Positions 26,647 through 35,821 are shown, counted from the first letter of the stretch. The stretch: 64,000 bases of DNA from Caballeronia udeis (GCF_001544555.2 NZ_FCOK02000049.1:1-64000); one strand, 5' to 3'. The notes: generated by a model not told the origin, from the letters alone. Translations and numbers: made by a program.

Positions 26647-29600
26647 TTAGAACCCGAAGGCGAAACCTGCGCCTCCTGTGCTTTCTTCGCCGGTCGTCGA
26701 ACCGCCGACCGTGATGACCATGTTGGTCCCGAAGCGCTTCTGGAACCCGAGCGCGATTGCTGCCTTGTTACGATACACACCCGTGCCTGCCGCGAAGCGG
26801 TTGTCCTTGTCGGCGACGGCTGCCGCGCTGCCCGCCATCATCGCCATCGCGCTGCTCATCGCACCGACGCTGTTGATGTGGTTGTTCGCGATCGACAGGC
26901 TGCTGTTCATGTCGGAGCGAAGTGCATCCGTGTAACCCTTCGCCGACTTCACGCCCGTGTTCACCGACTGCTGCATCTGGTTCACGTTGACGGCATCGGT
27001 ACCGTCCGTACCAGCCGCGACGTTCGTGATCTGACGCTGGCCACCGGCGTTTGTCGTACCGACTGATACCGCATTCGCACGATCCGCCACCGAGCCTGCG
27101 CCCAACGCGACCGCGTTGCTTGCCGTAGCCGATGTATTCGCCCCCAACGCAACAGCATTGGCGCCGCTTGCGACCGACGTTGCGCCGGACGCTACCGCAT
27201 TGACGCCGGACGCCACCGCGTTTGCACCCGATGCGACGGAATAGCTGCCGCTTGATGTGGCGATTTCCGAGTTGCGATCGCCGTCTGCTGTGAAGAGCGG
27301 GTTATACGCATTGTTGGCAATGTTCGTGACCTGACCAATGAGGCTGTTCACCTGGCTCAGGTTGACCGCGTCCCTGTCGCTCGTGCCTGCCGCGACGTTA
27401 TGCAGCGAGGTGCCTGTCGCATTGCCGTTGCCGAGTGTTGCATTGGCATAGTCCGGCGCGCCGTCGGCGTTGGTGTCGTACTTGATCGCACTTGCGCTAA
27501 GCGAGGTGACGCTGCTCGATACGGCGTTGAGCTGCCCGACGTTGGCTGCGTCGGTGGTGGCCGTACCGGCCGCGACGTTGGTGACCTGACGTTCGCTGCC
27601 AACCGCGCCGACCGATACCGCATTGTCCCGGTCCGCGACCGAGTTCGAACCGAGTGCTACCGAATTCTTGCCCGACGACAAGGCGCCGCCACCGATAGCC
27701 ACCGAATCCGTACCCGTCGCCGATGAATCGCCAAGTGTGGAGTTGGTATGGAAGTACTTGATGCCGCCACCGTTGTTGACGTTGTTCGTAAAGTCCTGAA
27801 GCGCGGCGACGTTCTGGTTGGTCGCATACAACTGCGACCCGTTCACGGCGTCGGTGCTGTCGGCTGTCAACTTGCCGTTGTCCAGGTTCGTCAGCAACGT
27901 GGGTTTCGTGGCCGCTGCGCCACCCAGCGTGATCCGCTCGTAGTTCGGTGTGCCGTCCGTGTCCGTGTCGTACTTGACGGCGAAGCTGCCGAGCGTGTCG
28001 AGGTTATTCGACACCACAGTGAGTTGGCCGACATTGACTGCGTCAGTGGGCGCGGTGCCCGCTGCCACGTTGGTGATCTGACGTTCCTTGCCTGCTGCGC
28101 CGACAGAAACCGTGTTCGCACGATCAGCAACCGAGTTCGAGCCAAGTGCGACCGCATTGTCCGCAGATGCATTGGCTGCGCCACCGATAGCGACCGAATC
28201 CTTCCCCGTCACCAATGAGTCGACGAGTTGCGAATTCGTGTGGAAGTACTTGATGCCGCCGCCGTTGTTGATATTGCCTTCGAACGTTTCGAGCGAGCCA
28301 ACGCGCTGATTGGTCGAGTACAGCTGCGAGCCGTTGATGGCGTCCGTGCTGGTCGAGGTCAGGTCGCCAATTTCCAGGTTCGTGAGCTTGGTCGGTTTCG
28401 TAGCGCCTGCGCCGCCGAGCGTCACGCTTTCGTAGTTTGGCTGGCCGGCCAAGGTGTCGTACTTCACCGCAAAGCTGTCAAGCTTTGCGACATCCTGCGA
28501 TACGCTTGTCAGTTGCCCGAAATTGACTGCGTCGGTGGGCGCGGTGCCCGCTGCCACGTTGGTGATCTGGCGTTCGTGGCCTGCCGCGCCGACGGATACC
28601 GTGTTGTCACGGTCTGCAACCGAGTTCGAGCCGAGCGCCACTGCATTCTTCGCAGATGCGACGGCTGCGCCGCCGACCGCTACCGAATCTGCACCTGTGG
28701 CCGATGAATCGCCAAGTGTGGAGTTGGAATGGAAGTACTTGATGCCGCCACCGTTGTTGATATTCGTTTCGAACGTTTCGAGCGAGCCGACACGCTGATT
28801 GGTTCCAAACAACTGCGAACCGTTGACGGCGTCGGTGCTGGTCGCGTTCAGATCAGCGGCCTTCACGTTGGTGAGCTTGACCTGCGCGGTCGGGGCCGTG
28901 CCGCCCAGCGTCACTTGCGTATGACTGGTCGAGTCGTACGCGACCTTGCTCGTCAATGCTGTGTCGATCTTGGTGACGGCGTCGCCCACGGTGTTGGCGG
29001 TGGCGCCAGCGACGGTGTAGACAGGGGCATTGACCGTGCCGTCGGCGTTCAGCGTTGCGCCGTTGCCGAGCAGGGTAGTCACGCTCTGCAGTTGGTTGAC
29101 GTTGACAACATCCGTACCTCGTGTACCTGCTGCCACATTGGTGATTTGGCGCTCGTTGCCGGCCGCGCCTACCGACACGGAATCCTTGCGATTCGCGACC
29201 GAGTTGGCGCCCAGTGCGACCGAATTGTTGGCCGATGCCTGTGCCGAGCCGCCAATGGCGACCGCGTCCGCTCCCGTCGCGGACGAATCGGCCTGCGACG
29301 AATTTGAGTGGAAATACTTGATGCCGCCACCGTTGTTGATATTCGTTTCGAACGTTTCGAGTGAACCTACGCGCTGGTTGGTTCCATACAACTGCGAACC
29401 GTTGACCGCGTCCAAACTGGATGTGGCAAGGTCGGCTGCTATCAGGTTCGTGATTTTGGTTGGCTTGGTGGCGGCTGAACCGCCAAGCGTCACGCTTTGA
29501 TAGTTCACTGAGCCATTCGGGTTGGTGTCGTACTTGACGGCAACATCGGAAAGCGCGTTGAGTTGTCCGACGTTGGTCGCGTCGGTAAGCTCCGAGCCCG

Positions 29601-30357
29601 GTGCCACATTGGTGATCTGGCGTTCCTTGCCCGCAGCACCAACCGAGACGGTGTTCGCACGAGTCGCAGCCGAATTGGCGCCCAGCGCAACGGAATTGGA
29701 GAACGATGCTTTTGCACCATGACCAAGTGCAAGGGCGTCCGTTGCGGACGCGACTGCCGATGCGCCCACCGCCACTGTATTGGCTGCGGTAACCGACGAC
29801 TTTGAGCCAATCGTCACGCCGCCGATCGCGCCCGCGGCTGTGCCGGAAAGATTAATGGCGTCGCTCGAGTTCGACGTGCCGGTTCCGCCATATGGGTTGA
29901 ACGAGAACGAATGGGCGGAGTTTGTTACTGCGCCCGTATCCGGTGCGAATAAAACACTTTGCGTGGACGCTGCATCGAGCGCGACGTCATTGCTGCCAAT
30001 AACAATGGATGATGCTGCTGCATTGCGGATTTGCGAGCCTATTGAGACCGCATCGTTAGCGGTGCTCTGAACGTCGGAACCGATGGCGATGGATTCGTTT
30101 GCGCCGCTCGATATGGCCTTGGTACCAATGGCCGTGGTGTTGCTTCCGCTCGCCACTGATCCCGCGCCTATGGCGACCTGGTCTGCGGTTGCCGCGGAGG
30201 GCAATCCGAGGCTGGCGCCAGCCACGGCCATCGCTGAGAGACCCAAAGACGCGCGAGCCCTTCCCGATGATTTTTTGCCACGCGCAGCAGCCGTTTCAGC
30301 GACCGCGACCCATGCGCCAACGGATTCATTCCAGACTGACTTATAAACCTTGTTCAT
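26647..30357 (-). CDS. Trimeric autotransporter adhesin (YadA/Hia type)
   Basis: Protein of 1236 residues forming a trimeric surface fibre. It begins with an extended signal peptide (ESPR motif MNKVYKSVWNESVGAWVAVAE, cleavage after SAATA near residue 58). The passenger has YadA-like head repeats (VALGxxSxA pattern) and repeated neck motifs (SVGAxGxERQITNVAAGT). Four modules contain NNGGGIKYFH, coded at about 29317, 28739, 28248 and 27759, so the repeat period is roughly 490-580 bases. The last 60 residues or so are the YadA anchor that forms the outer-membrane barrel. Such proteins mediate adhesion to hosts, matrix or cells. The monocistronic gene has an AT-rich upstream region and a long terminator. 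Confidence 0.95.
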   Translation of the reverse strand: MNKVYKSVWNESVGAWVAVAETAAARGKKSSGRARASLGLSAMAVAGASLGLPSAATADQVAIGAGSVASGSNTTAIGTKAISSGANESIAIGSDVQSTANDAVSIGSQIRNAAASSIVIGSNDVALDAASTQSVLFAPDTGAVTNSAHSFSFNPYGGTGTSNSSDAINLSGTAAGAIGGVTIGSKSSVTAANTVAVGASAVASATDALALGHGAKASFSNSVALGANSAATRANTVSVGAAGKERQITNVAPGSELTDATNVGQLNALSDVAVKYDTNPNGSVNYQSVTLGGSAATKPTKITNLIAADLATSSLDAVNGSQLYGTNQRVGSLETFETNINNGGGIKYFHSNSSQADSSATGADAVAIGGSAQASANNSVALGANSVANRKDSVSVGAAGNERQITNVAAGTRGTDVVNVNQLQSVTTLLGNGATLNADGTVNAPVYTVAGATANTVGDAVTKIDTALTSKVAYDSTSHTQVTLGGTAPTAQVKLTNVKAADLNATSTDAVNGSQLFGTNQRVGSLETFETNINNGGGIKYFHSNSTLGDSSATGADSVAVGGAAVASAKNAVALGSNSVADRDNTVSVGAAGHERQITNVAAGTAPTDAVNFGQLTSVSQDVAKLDSFAVKYDTLAGQPNYESVTLGGAGATKPTKLTNLEIGDLTSTSTDAINGSQLYSTNQRVGSLETFEGNINNGGGIKYFHTNSQLVDSLVTGKDSVAIGGAANASADNAVALGSNSVADRANTVSVGAAGKERQITNVAAGTAPTDAVNVGQLTVVSNNLDTLGSFAVKYDTDTDGTPNYERITLGGAAATKPTLLTNLDNGKLTADSTDAVNGSQLYATNQNVAALQDFTNNVNNGGGIKYFHTNSTLGDSSATGTDSVAIGGGALSSGKNSVALGSNSVADRDNAVSVGAVGSERQVTNVAAGTATTDAANVGQLNAVSSSVTSLSASAIKYDTNADGAPDYANATLGNGNATGTSLHNVAAGTSDRDAVNLSQVNSLIGQVTNIANNAYNPLFTADGDRNSEIATSSGSYSVASGANAVASGVNAVASGATSVASGANAVALGANTSATASNAVALGAGSVADRANAVSVGTTNAGGQRQITNVAAGTDGTDAVNVNQMQQSVNTGVKSAKGYTDALRSDMNSSLSIANNHINSVGAMSSAMAMMAGSAAAVADKDNRFAAGTGVYRNKAAIALGFQKRFGTNMVITVGGSTTGEESTGGAGFAFGF
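27745..29345 (-). repeat. Long internal repeats within adhesin gene
   Basis: The coding DNA contains four related modules of about 490-580 bases, marked by the near-identical string CTTGATGCCGCC[AG]CCGTTG at 27759, 28248, 28739 and 29317. Each encodes a NNGGGIKYFH segment, head repeats and a neck motif. Such repeats can expand or contract by recombination, changing fibre length, and may also be misassembled from short reads. Confidence 0.8.
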
Positions 30358-30807
30358 TTTGCATTCCTGCGTAGAGTTGATTCGGATCCGTGACGCAAGC
30401 ACGCAGATTAAAGAGATCAGATCTGCATACCGGGTCAGCGCCAGTGCCGAATCCAGGTGGACTCGCTGATGGCTGCGTGGACAAGGTTCGAACTCTACTG
30501 AGCGAGATGAAATGCCTTAATGAGAATGCTCCTAATTAACCTCGCGATGTAATTTAAACAACATATTAGCTACCCGAATTAATTGAGATAGCCGCGTGAA
30601 TTAAGCCGAATTAAGAATTTATAAGAAAATGGAGGATTGAAAAACGAAGGGCTAATGAAACGTATCAGTCGTCGCCGAGCAGTTAAATGACGCTCCAATA
30701 CAAGCCCCTTCGCCGAGGCATGTCACAATTTGTGTCATTCACGTCGGGCACTGAATGACATCAAGATCGCGTCGCCCGACTTTTCACTCGCCAGGAAGCC
30801 ATTGCTT
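30358..30807. promoter_or_regulatory. AT-rich divergent region upstream of the adhesin
   Basis: About 450 bases between the adhesin gene and a divergent UPF0303 gene. The segment 30500-30650 is clearly more AT-rich than the surroundings (repeated AATTAA, GAATTAAG and TATAAGAAAATGG), typical of adhesin promoters and of H-NS-like silencing targets. No gene is supported. Confidence 0.5.
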
Positions 30808-31311
30808 ATGAATATCGCTCAAGATCTCCAGACCATCGCTCATCAGGAGAAGACGCTTGTCTTCCCGCAATTTGACTCCAACCGCGCATGGCAAATCGGT
30901 TCGCAATTGCGCGAGATGGCTGTTGCACGAGGCGCGGCGGTGGCGATCGAAGTGCGCACCTTCGGACAGCCGCTGTTCTTCGCCGCCCTCGACGGCACCA
31001 CGCCCGATAACGCCCGTTGGGTGCAACGCAAGGCGCGCACCGTCGAGCATTTTCGCGTGAGTTCCTACGCGATCGGCCTGAGCCTGCAGCAGGCATCCGC
31101 CACCCTCGCCGATAAGTACAGTCTCCCCGCCGCCGAGTACGCTTCGCACGGCGGCGCATTCCCCCTCACCGTAAAAGGAGCCGGGGTGATCGGCGTGGTG
31201 ACTGTATCGGGCTTGCCGCAACGCAAGGATCACGAGTTCGTGGTCGAAGCGCTGTGCGCCGTGCTCGGTCACGACGCAAGCACGCTCGCGTTTGCATCGG
31301 ACAAGGCGTAA
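30808..31311 (+). CDS. UPF0303 / haem-degrading-domain family protein
   Basis: Protein of 167 residues beginning MNIAQDLQTIAHQEKTLVFP, of the UPF0303 (YBR137W-like, GlcG/HbpS-fold) family. Conserved features include RARTVEHFR-like and HGGAFPLTVKGAGVIGVVTVSGLPQRKDHE segments, the latter typical of the fold's ligand pocket. The biochemical role is not established. AGGAAG lies just before the start at 30808. Its stop is 3 bases before the SMR transporter start, so the two form an operon. Confidence 0.85.
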   Translation: MNIAQDLQTIAHQEKTLVFPQFDSNRAWQIGSQLREMAVARGAAVAIEVRTFGQPLFFAALDGTTPDNARWVQRKARTVEHFRVSSYAIGLSLQQASATLADKYSLPAAEYASHGGAFPLTVKGAGVIGVVTVSGLPQRKDHEFVVEALCAVLGHDASTLAFASDKA

Positions 31312-31314
31312 CCC

Positions 31315-31653
31315 ATGCGTCCATCGCCTTATATGCTGCTCGCGGTCGCGATCGTCGCCGAAGTCGTGGCGACATCGGCTTTGCGGGCATCGGAGGGATT
31401 CTCGCGGCTGGTGCCGTCCGTCATCGTGGTGATCGGCTACGGCATCTCGTTCTACTTGCTCTCGCTCACGCTGAAGTCGCTGCCCGTTGGCATTGTGTAT
31501 GCCGTGTGGTCAGGCGCGGGTATTGTGCTGATCACGCTGGTGGCGGCGGTGCTATTCAAGCAGATCCCCGATCTGCCCGCCGTGCTCGGCATGGGCCTGA
31601 TCGTGGCGGGCGTGGTTGTGCTGAACGTGTTTTCGAGGGTCAGCCCACACTGA
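31315..31653 (+). CDS. SMR-family multidrug efflux protein (EmrE/QacE type)
   Basis: Protein of 112 residues with four membrane helices, the standard SMR length. The essential proton/substrate Glu of helix 1 is in AIVAEVVATSAL, and the helix-3 AVWSGAG motif is intact. It forms a dimer in the inner membrane that exchanges protons for quaternary ammonium, dyes or guanidinium; it looks more like the EmrE/QacE group than the guanidinium Gdx group, but this is a judgement call. It is coupled to the UPF0303 gene upstream. Confidence 0.93.
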   Translation: MRPSPYMLLAVAIVAEVVATSALRASEGFSRLVPSVIVVIGYGISFYLLSLTLKSLPVGIVYAVWSGAGIVLITLVAAVLFKQIPDLPAVLGMGLIVAGVVVLNVFSRVSPH

Positions 31654-31684
31654 CCTCACATGTTTAGCGGCAGGACGCTGAACA

Positions 31685-32047
31685 TCAGTTACAACGTACG
31701 ACCATCGAACGGTTTTTAACATTCGCCGATACCACGTTGGTGATGCTGCCGCCCGATGGTCCGCCTTCCTCGTTATCCTTCGATACGATCGTGTAGCCGG
31801 TCGCGCCGCATTTCTCGCCGGCCATGACGTAGCAACTCGCCCATGTCGTGCTGGCGTCGGCGCCGCTGCAGTTGATGGCGTAGCCGCTCTGGCCATCGGG
31901 GAGATGAATCAGCGACGCATCGGTCGACGATGCGCATCCGCCAAGGCCTAAAACGCCCGCGGCCGCCAGGGCAAGGCCTGCCGCCTGTAGAGCTCGCGCC
32001 ATACGCAATGGGGAGGGGGTCGGCAGGCGCCGTGCAAATTGCTTCAT
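31685..32047 (-). CDS. Putative lipoprotein
   Basis: Protein of 120 residues with a lipoprotein signal peptide ending in the lipobox LGLGGC (Cys at about residue 37). The mature part has six or so Cys/Gly-rich short strands (INCSGADASTTWASC, GEKCGATGYTIVSKDNE, VVRCN), suggesting disulfide-linked outer-membrane or periplasmic structure. GAGGA precedes the start at 32047 by 7 bases. A similar YecR-like or DUF-type family may exist, but I cannot name one with confidence. It is convergent with the SMR gene. Confidence 0.75.
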   Translation of the reverse strand: MKQFARRLPTPSPLRMARALQAAGLALAAAGVLGLGGCASSTDASLIHLPDGQSGYAINCSGADASTTWASCYVMAGEKCGATGYTIVSKDNEEGGPSGGSITNVVSANVKNRSMVVRCN

Positions 32048-32441
32048 TGTGTTCCTCAGGTGACAAACGCCGGATAACCGTGAAAAGCTCAGGCGGAACG
32101 CGTGGACGCGGCCGATCCTTCTTTTCAAATCGCTTTCTCACGACATGATTCTCAAATGCGTTTCACGTTTCGCAACGCATTTTCCCACACACCGCTGACC
32201 GCGGAAAAATTCGCCCGTGTTGACCTGGATCAAGCCGGTCTCCATCAATGTGTTTGAAATGGTGCTTGCTGGCGCGTGCCTTGCGATGCGTAGCGCAGCG
32301 GCTTGCTTTCCAGTCGCCTTGGCGAAGGCGTAGCAGGAAAATGCAACAGGTTGCAACGGCAGCGAACTAATTGCCGGTGTTAAAACCTTACTGAAGGCGC
32401 GGGCAGCGCACGAATACTTATAAAACATCGAGAGGAAGACC
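32048..32441. other. Intergenic region, 394 bases
   Basis: Holds the divergent promoters for the lipoprotein gene and the small-ORF pair at 32442. A 33-codon open frame at 32156-32257 has no ribosome-binding site and I do not call it a gene. Confidence 0.4.
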
Positions 32442-32531
32442 ATGGCAGAACGTGTCAACCGCCCGTATCGGGGGTATTACATTGGCGCGTCGGCGCGCGC
32501 TTACATTGACAGATTGCTGAGAAATAGCTGA
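32442..32531 (+). CDS. 29-residue small protein, coupled to next gene
   Basis: Short open frame encoding 29 residues, starting MAERVNRPYRGYYIGASARA and ending YIDRLLRNS. GAGGAAG lies 5 bases before the ATG, a strong ribosome-binding site. Its TGA overlaps the ATG of the following gene by one base (TGATG), the classic arrangement for translational coupling. It is rich in Arg and Tyr and carries net positive charge. It is either a leader peptide controlling the next gene or a small protein in its own right. No family is recognised. Confidence 0.55.
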   Translation: MAERVNRPYRGYYIGASARAYIDRLLRNS

Positions 32532-32902
32532 TGCGTACGCTCAATATCCGTCACCCGGCCATGCGTTGTGTAGCCGAGGCGCTGCTCGATTTGTTCCCGA
32601 GCGGCGCGGATATCAGCGAGATCGGCACGGATCAAAAACCGTGTTTGTTCGTGAGTTGGCGCACCGGCGGCATGGCAAGTCACCCAGGCAATATTGCGTG
32701 GGGCGTGCACTATCGGTTCGAGACGGAAGCATTGAGCCTGTTCGATCTCGCCACGCACCCGGCGCAGGAGCAATTTTGCGAGCGGGTAAGAGACATGAGC
32801 CGGCATCTGAGGTTCGACTACGCCGATCCCGACGCCGTCTCCCTGATGATCGTCGATGTGCCTGCAGGGCTGATGCGCGCAAGCATGACACCTGCGGGGT
32901 AG
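32531..32902 (+). CDS. Hypothetical protein, possibly DUF3022-like
   Basis: Protein of 123 residues beginning MRTLNIRHPAMRCVAEALLDLFPSG, without signal peptide or membrane segment. The layout (short helix, then FVSWRTGG-type strands, then DxATHPAQEQFCERVRDMSRHL helix, then a closing strand with VDVPAGL) is reminiscent of the small Burkholderia-specific DUF3022 family, but I hold this loosely. Its ATG overlaps the stop of the 29-residue frame, so its expression is probably coupled to it. Confidence 0.65.
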   Translation: MRTLNIRHPAMRCVAEALLDLFPSGADISEIGTDQKPCLFVSWRTGGMASHPGNIAWGVHYRFETEALSLFDLATHPAQEQFCERVRDMSRHLRFDYADPDAVSLMIVDVPAGLMRASMTPAG

Positions 32903-32963
32903 ACTGCAGGTTTGCTCCGCGAGTACCATCGTTGCGATCTGTTTTCTTGCGTGCGAGGCAGCC

Positions 32964-33245
32964 ATGAACATCCTTTTCCCAGCCGACGCACCCGCGTATC
33001 GCGACACGAATCTCACTGTGGTATTTGCCGCGCTGGTCGATGGCGAGCGCGTGCCGTGCGCAATCTCGGTCGAGGCGCTGGAGGATCATTTTGGTGTGGA
33101 AAGTTTAGACAGCGGCGGCTGGATTCGCGCCTTCGACGCCGCTCGTCCGACAATTGAAGCGGTCGCGCGGGAACATCTGTCGATCAGCCAGGGCGCGCCC
33201 GTGTTGTTGAAAAGCGGGCACTTTCCGCCGGGCTTGGTGAGTTGA
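32964..33245 (+). CDS. DUF1488 family protein
   Basis: Protein of 93 residues, the usual DUF1488 length. It begins MNILFPADAPAYRDTNLTVVFAALVDGERVPCAIS and ends in a short helix and tail. DUF1488 members are small cytoplasmic proteins of unknown role, frequent in Burkholderiaceae, often several per genome. GAGGCAGCC precedes the start. The 61-base gap from the previous gene and same orientation suggest possible cotranscription. Confidence 0.82.
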   Translation: MNILFPADAPAYRDTNLTVVFAALVDGERVPCAISVEALEDHFGVESLDSGGWIRAFDAARPTIEAVAREHLSISQGAPVLLKSGHFPPGLVS

Positions 33246-33344
33246 CCGGCGGTTATAGCCATTAATCTGATCTGGCGTGAATTAGCGCTCATCGGGCTAA
33301 ACACCGTTCAGGTTTGAATTGACTTGGATCCCGTCCTGCGGAAA

Positions 33345-33968
33345 ATGCGCGGGATGGTCAGCTCGAAGCCCCACCTCCCGAATCAGCCGTTATTACGCAG
33401 CCATATCCTCGATGCGGCGCGGGCAATCGTCGTGCGCCAGGGATTTGACGCGTTGTCCATGCGCAAGCTTGCCGAGGTCATCGGTTATTCGCCCGCTTCG
33501 CTTTATCTGCATTTCGCCGGCCGCGATGCGATTGCGTATGCGCTTTGCGTCGAGGGTCACGCGCAGCTGCTTGAGGCACTGCGCGTGCACGATTGCATAG
33601 CAGAGCCGGTTGAGCGCTTGAGGGCCATGGCGCATGCATACGTCAAGTTCGGGCAGGCACATCCCGAGGTGTATCGGCTGATTTTCATGCAGAATCCCGC
33701 CTATACCGATGACGCGTTCAGCGACATGGCATCGGCCGGCGAGACGGTGCTCTCCGTGCTGACCCGGACGCTGGCGCTTGTTCATGACCCTGCCGCCCGG
33801 GCCGGGACGTTGTGGGCAGCGTTGCACGGGATCGTGTCGTTGAGCTTGACGGCCCCGACAGTTTTCGCCGCGCCGACCGGTACGCTGATAGATGAAATGC
33901 TGAATCTGTATTTGCCGGGCGTGAACAAGAAACCTGTTCGTCGACGGCCGTCCGCAACCGCGGGTTGA
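33345..33968 (+). CDS. TetR/AcrR-family transcriptional regulator
   Basis: Protein of about 207 residues with a TetR helix-turn-helix near residues 15-62 (ILDAARAIVVRQGFDALSMRKLAEVIGYSPASLYLHF) and a C-terminal ligand domain of the TetR_C type with the SDMASAGETVLSVL segment. The exact start is uncertain (TTG 33324, ATG 33345 or ATG 33354, none with a strong ribosome-binding site). It ends 63 bases before the hydroxyisobutyryl-CoA hydrolase-like gene on the same strand and may control it. Confidence 0.88.
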   Translation: MRGMVSSKPHLPNQPLLRSHILDAARAIVVRQGFDALSMRKLAEVIGYSPASLYLHFAGRDAIAYALCVEGHAQLLEALRVHDCIAEPVERLRAMAHAYVKFGQAHPEVYRLIFMQNPAYTDDAFSDMASAGETVLSVLTRTLALVHDPAARAGTLWAALHGIVSLSLTAPTVFAAPTGTLIDEMLNLYLPGVNKKPVRRRPSATAG

Positions 33969-34031
33969 CGTGCTTTCCGGTTCCATTTCCCGCTCTATTT
34001 CCCCTCACACGAATAGAAACCTGCATTGCAT

Positions 34032-35138
34032 ATGACTGAATCCATCGACGAAATTCGTATTGAACGCGCAAAGGGGATCGGCTTTGTCGCGCTGAACCGT
34101 CCGAAAGCGCTGAACGCGCTGTCCACGTCCATGCTGCATGCCATTCACGGCGCGCTCGAAGCCTGGCGCGACGACGCGACGGTGCACGCGGTGGTCATCT
34201 ACAGCCCGCATCCGCGCGCGTTCTGCGCGGGCGGCGATATCCGTTTCCTGTATCAATCGGCGAAGGCGGGTGAGCGCGCGGTCATCGACGAATTTTTCAC
34301 GGATGAATACCGCCTGAATCATGCGATTTTCACGTATCCGAAGCCGTATATCGCGTTGATGAACGGCGTGGTGATGGGCGGGGGAATGGGCATTTCGCAA
34401 GGCGCGAGGAAGACGGGCGGCGTGCGGGTGGTTGCCGCGTCGACGAAGCTGGCCATGCCCGAGACGCGTATCGGCCTGTTTCCGGATGTGGGCGTTAGCT
34501 GGTTTCTCGCGCGCACCCCGGGCGCGATCGGGCGCTATCTCGCGGCGACGGGCGCGACGATCGATGCTGCCGATGCGCTCTACGCCGGTCTCGCCGATAC
34601 CTGCATGGAAGACGACTCGCTGGCCGGGCTGGTAGATGCGCTGAAGGAAAGGACCTTCGCGACGGGCGCGGACGTCGTGCGGTTTATCGAGGCAGAGGGT
34701 CGGCCGGACGCGGGCAAGGCGAGTGATCTTGAGCGGGACCGGGTGTTTATCGACAGGCATTTTGCGTCCGGCAACGGCGCGGCGTGTCTGAAATCGCTGG
34801 AGAGCGCGACGAGCGGGCCGGAAGGCGAATGGGCCGCGCATACGGCTGCCGAGCTACGCGAGCGTTCGCCGTTGTCGATCGATGTCTCGCTGGAACTTGT
34901 CGACCGCGCGAAATCGTCCAGCATGGCCGAGACGCTGCGGCGCGACCTCGGGCTTACGCGTGCAACGTTCGATCATGGCGACGTGATGGAAGGCATTCGG
35001 GCACGCATTGTCGATAAGGACAACCAGCCCGCGTGGAAGGTGGTGCGTGTGGAAGCGGTGACGCGGGAAGAGGTGCTGCGGATGTTCGACAGCCCGTGGA
35101 CCGGGCCCGACCATCCGCTGGCTGCGCTCGCAGATTAG
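34032..35138 (+). CDS. 3-hydroxyisobutyryl-CoA hydrolase-like crotonase
   Basis: Protein of 368 residues of the enoyl-CoA hydratase/isomerase superfamily, long C-terminal form (ECH_2) typical of 3-hydroxyisobutyryl-CoA hydrolase in valine breakdown. The oxyanion-hole segments FCAGGDIRFLYQ and NGVVMGGGMGIS and the acidic residues in MPETRIGLFPDVG are present. The alternative is an enoyl-CoA hydratase/isomerase of fatty-acid oxidation, but the length and C-terminal domain favour the hydrolase. Its end overlaps the convergent membrane-protein gene by 4 bases. Confidence 0.85.
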   Translation: MTESIDEIRIERAKGIGFVALNRPKALNALSTSMLHAIHGALEAWRDDATVHAVVIYSPHPRAFCAGGDIRFLYQSAKAGERAVIDEFFTDEYRLNHAIFTYPKPYIALMNGVVMGGGMGISQGARKTGGVRVVAASTKLAMPETRIGLFPDVGVSWFLARTPGAIGRYLAATGATIDAADALYAGLADTCMEDDSLAGLVDALKERTFATGADVVRFIEAEGRPDAGKASDLERDRVFIDRHFASGNGAACLKSLESATSGPEGEWAAHTAAELRERSPLSIDVSLELVDRAKSSSMAETLRRDLGLTRATFDHGDVMEGIRARIVDKDNQPAWKVVRVEAVTREEVLRMFDSPWTGPDHPLAALAD

Positions 35139-35560
35139 TCCGCTTCGCTGCCGGCCGTGAAGGCGCGCAGGAAGACGAGCGCGCCCCAGCCCCACATCGC
35201 ATTCGATGCAAATCCGAGCGCGAGGCGGGGAAGCATGTTGCCGCTTGGCCAGATGCCGCGCAGCGGGTCCACCACGAACACGCTTGCGGCCGTCAGCACG
35301 ATGCCGCCGAATACCAGCGCGCCGACCCACGGCGCCGCGCGCTCGGGCGAGACCCGCAGCAGCCACGCCATCAGGATGCCGAAAACCGCGCTCCATAATG
35401 CGTTGACGATGAATTCGGGAATGCCCAGCGGAAGGAACGGAACTGTGGAATAACCGGCTGGATCGACCACCCCGGCTGCATGCAGCAACGCGATGGTCGC
35501 TTCACGGAAAAACAGCGCGGCGAGAAAGCCCGCAACGAACGGCAGAATGACTTTTTGCAT
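35135..35560 (-). CDS. Hypothetical membrane protein, four helices
   Basis: Protein of 141 residues with four predicted hydrophobic helices (about 5-25, 45-68, 78-98, 115-133) and no clear conserved polar motif. It begins MQKVILPFVAGFLAALFFREA. The family is not identified with certainty, although similar small inner-membrane proteins are common in Burkholderiaceae. It overlaps the 3' end of the convergent crotonase gene by 4 bases. Confidence 0.75.
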   Translation of the reverse strand: MQKVILPFVAGFLAALFFREATIALLHAAGVVDPAGYSTVPFLPLGIPEFIVNALWSAVFGILMAWLLRVSPERAAPWVGALVFGGIVLTAASVFVVDPLRGIWPSGNMLPRLALGFASNAMWGWGALVFLRAFTAGSEAD

Positions 35561-35821
35561 TAAAAACCACCGCTTGGGACGCTAGCCGCGGCTGCGCCAA
35601 TATTTTAAGGTGGCGTCATTATAGGGGCGGGTATGCCGCGTTATGGTGCAATCAGGTGGAGCTTTGCGGTAGATGCAACGGGGTGCTTGCCAATGTTGCT
35701 CGATATTTTCCGGTTTATCGACGCAGATCGGCAGCAGGCCTGCGCCACGTGCGGATCCTATCTGCGGCAGGTGAACTTCGACGAGAAGCGTCACGTGCGC
35801 CGAGCCACGCTCGTGCCGAGG

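Noticed and set aside
26566..30346. Many open frames antisense to the adhesin gene
   Set aside because: They repeat in step with the adhesin's own repeats and show no protein families; mirror images of the coding strand.
32156..32257. 33-codon open frame in the intergenic region before the small-ORF pair
   Set aside because: No ribosome-binding site and no supporting context; kept out of the gene list.
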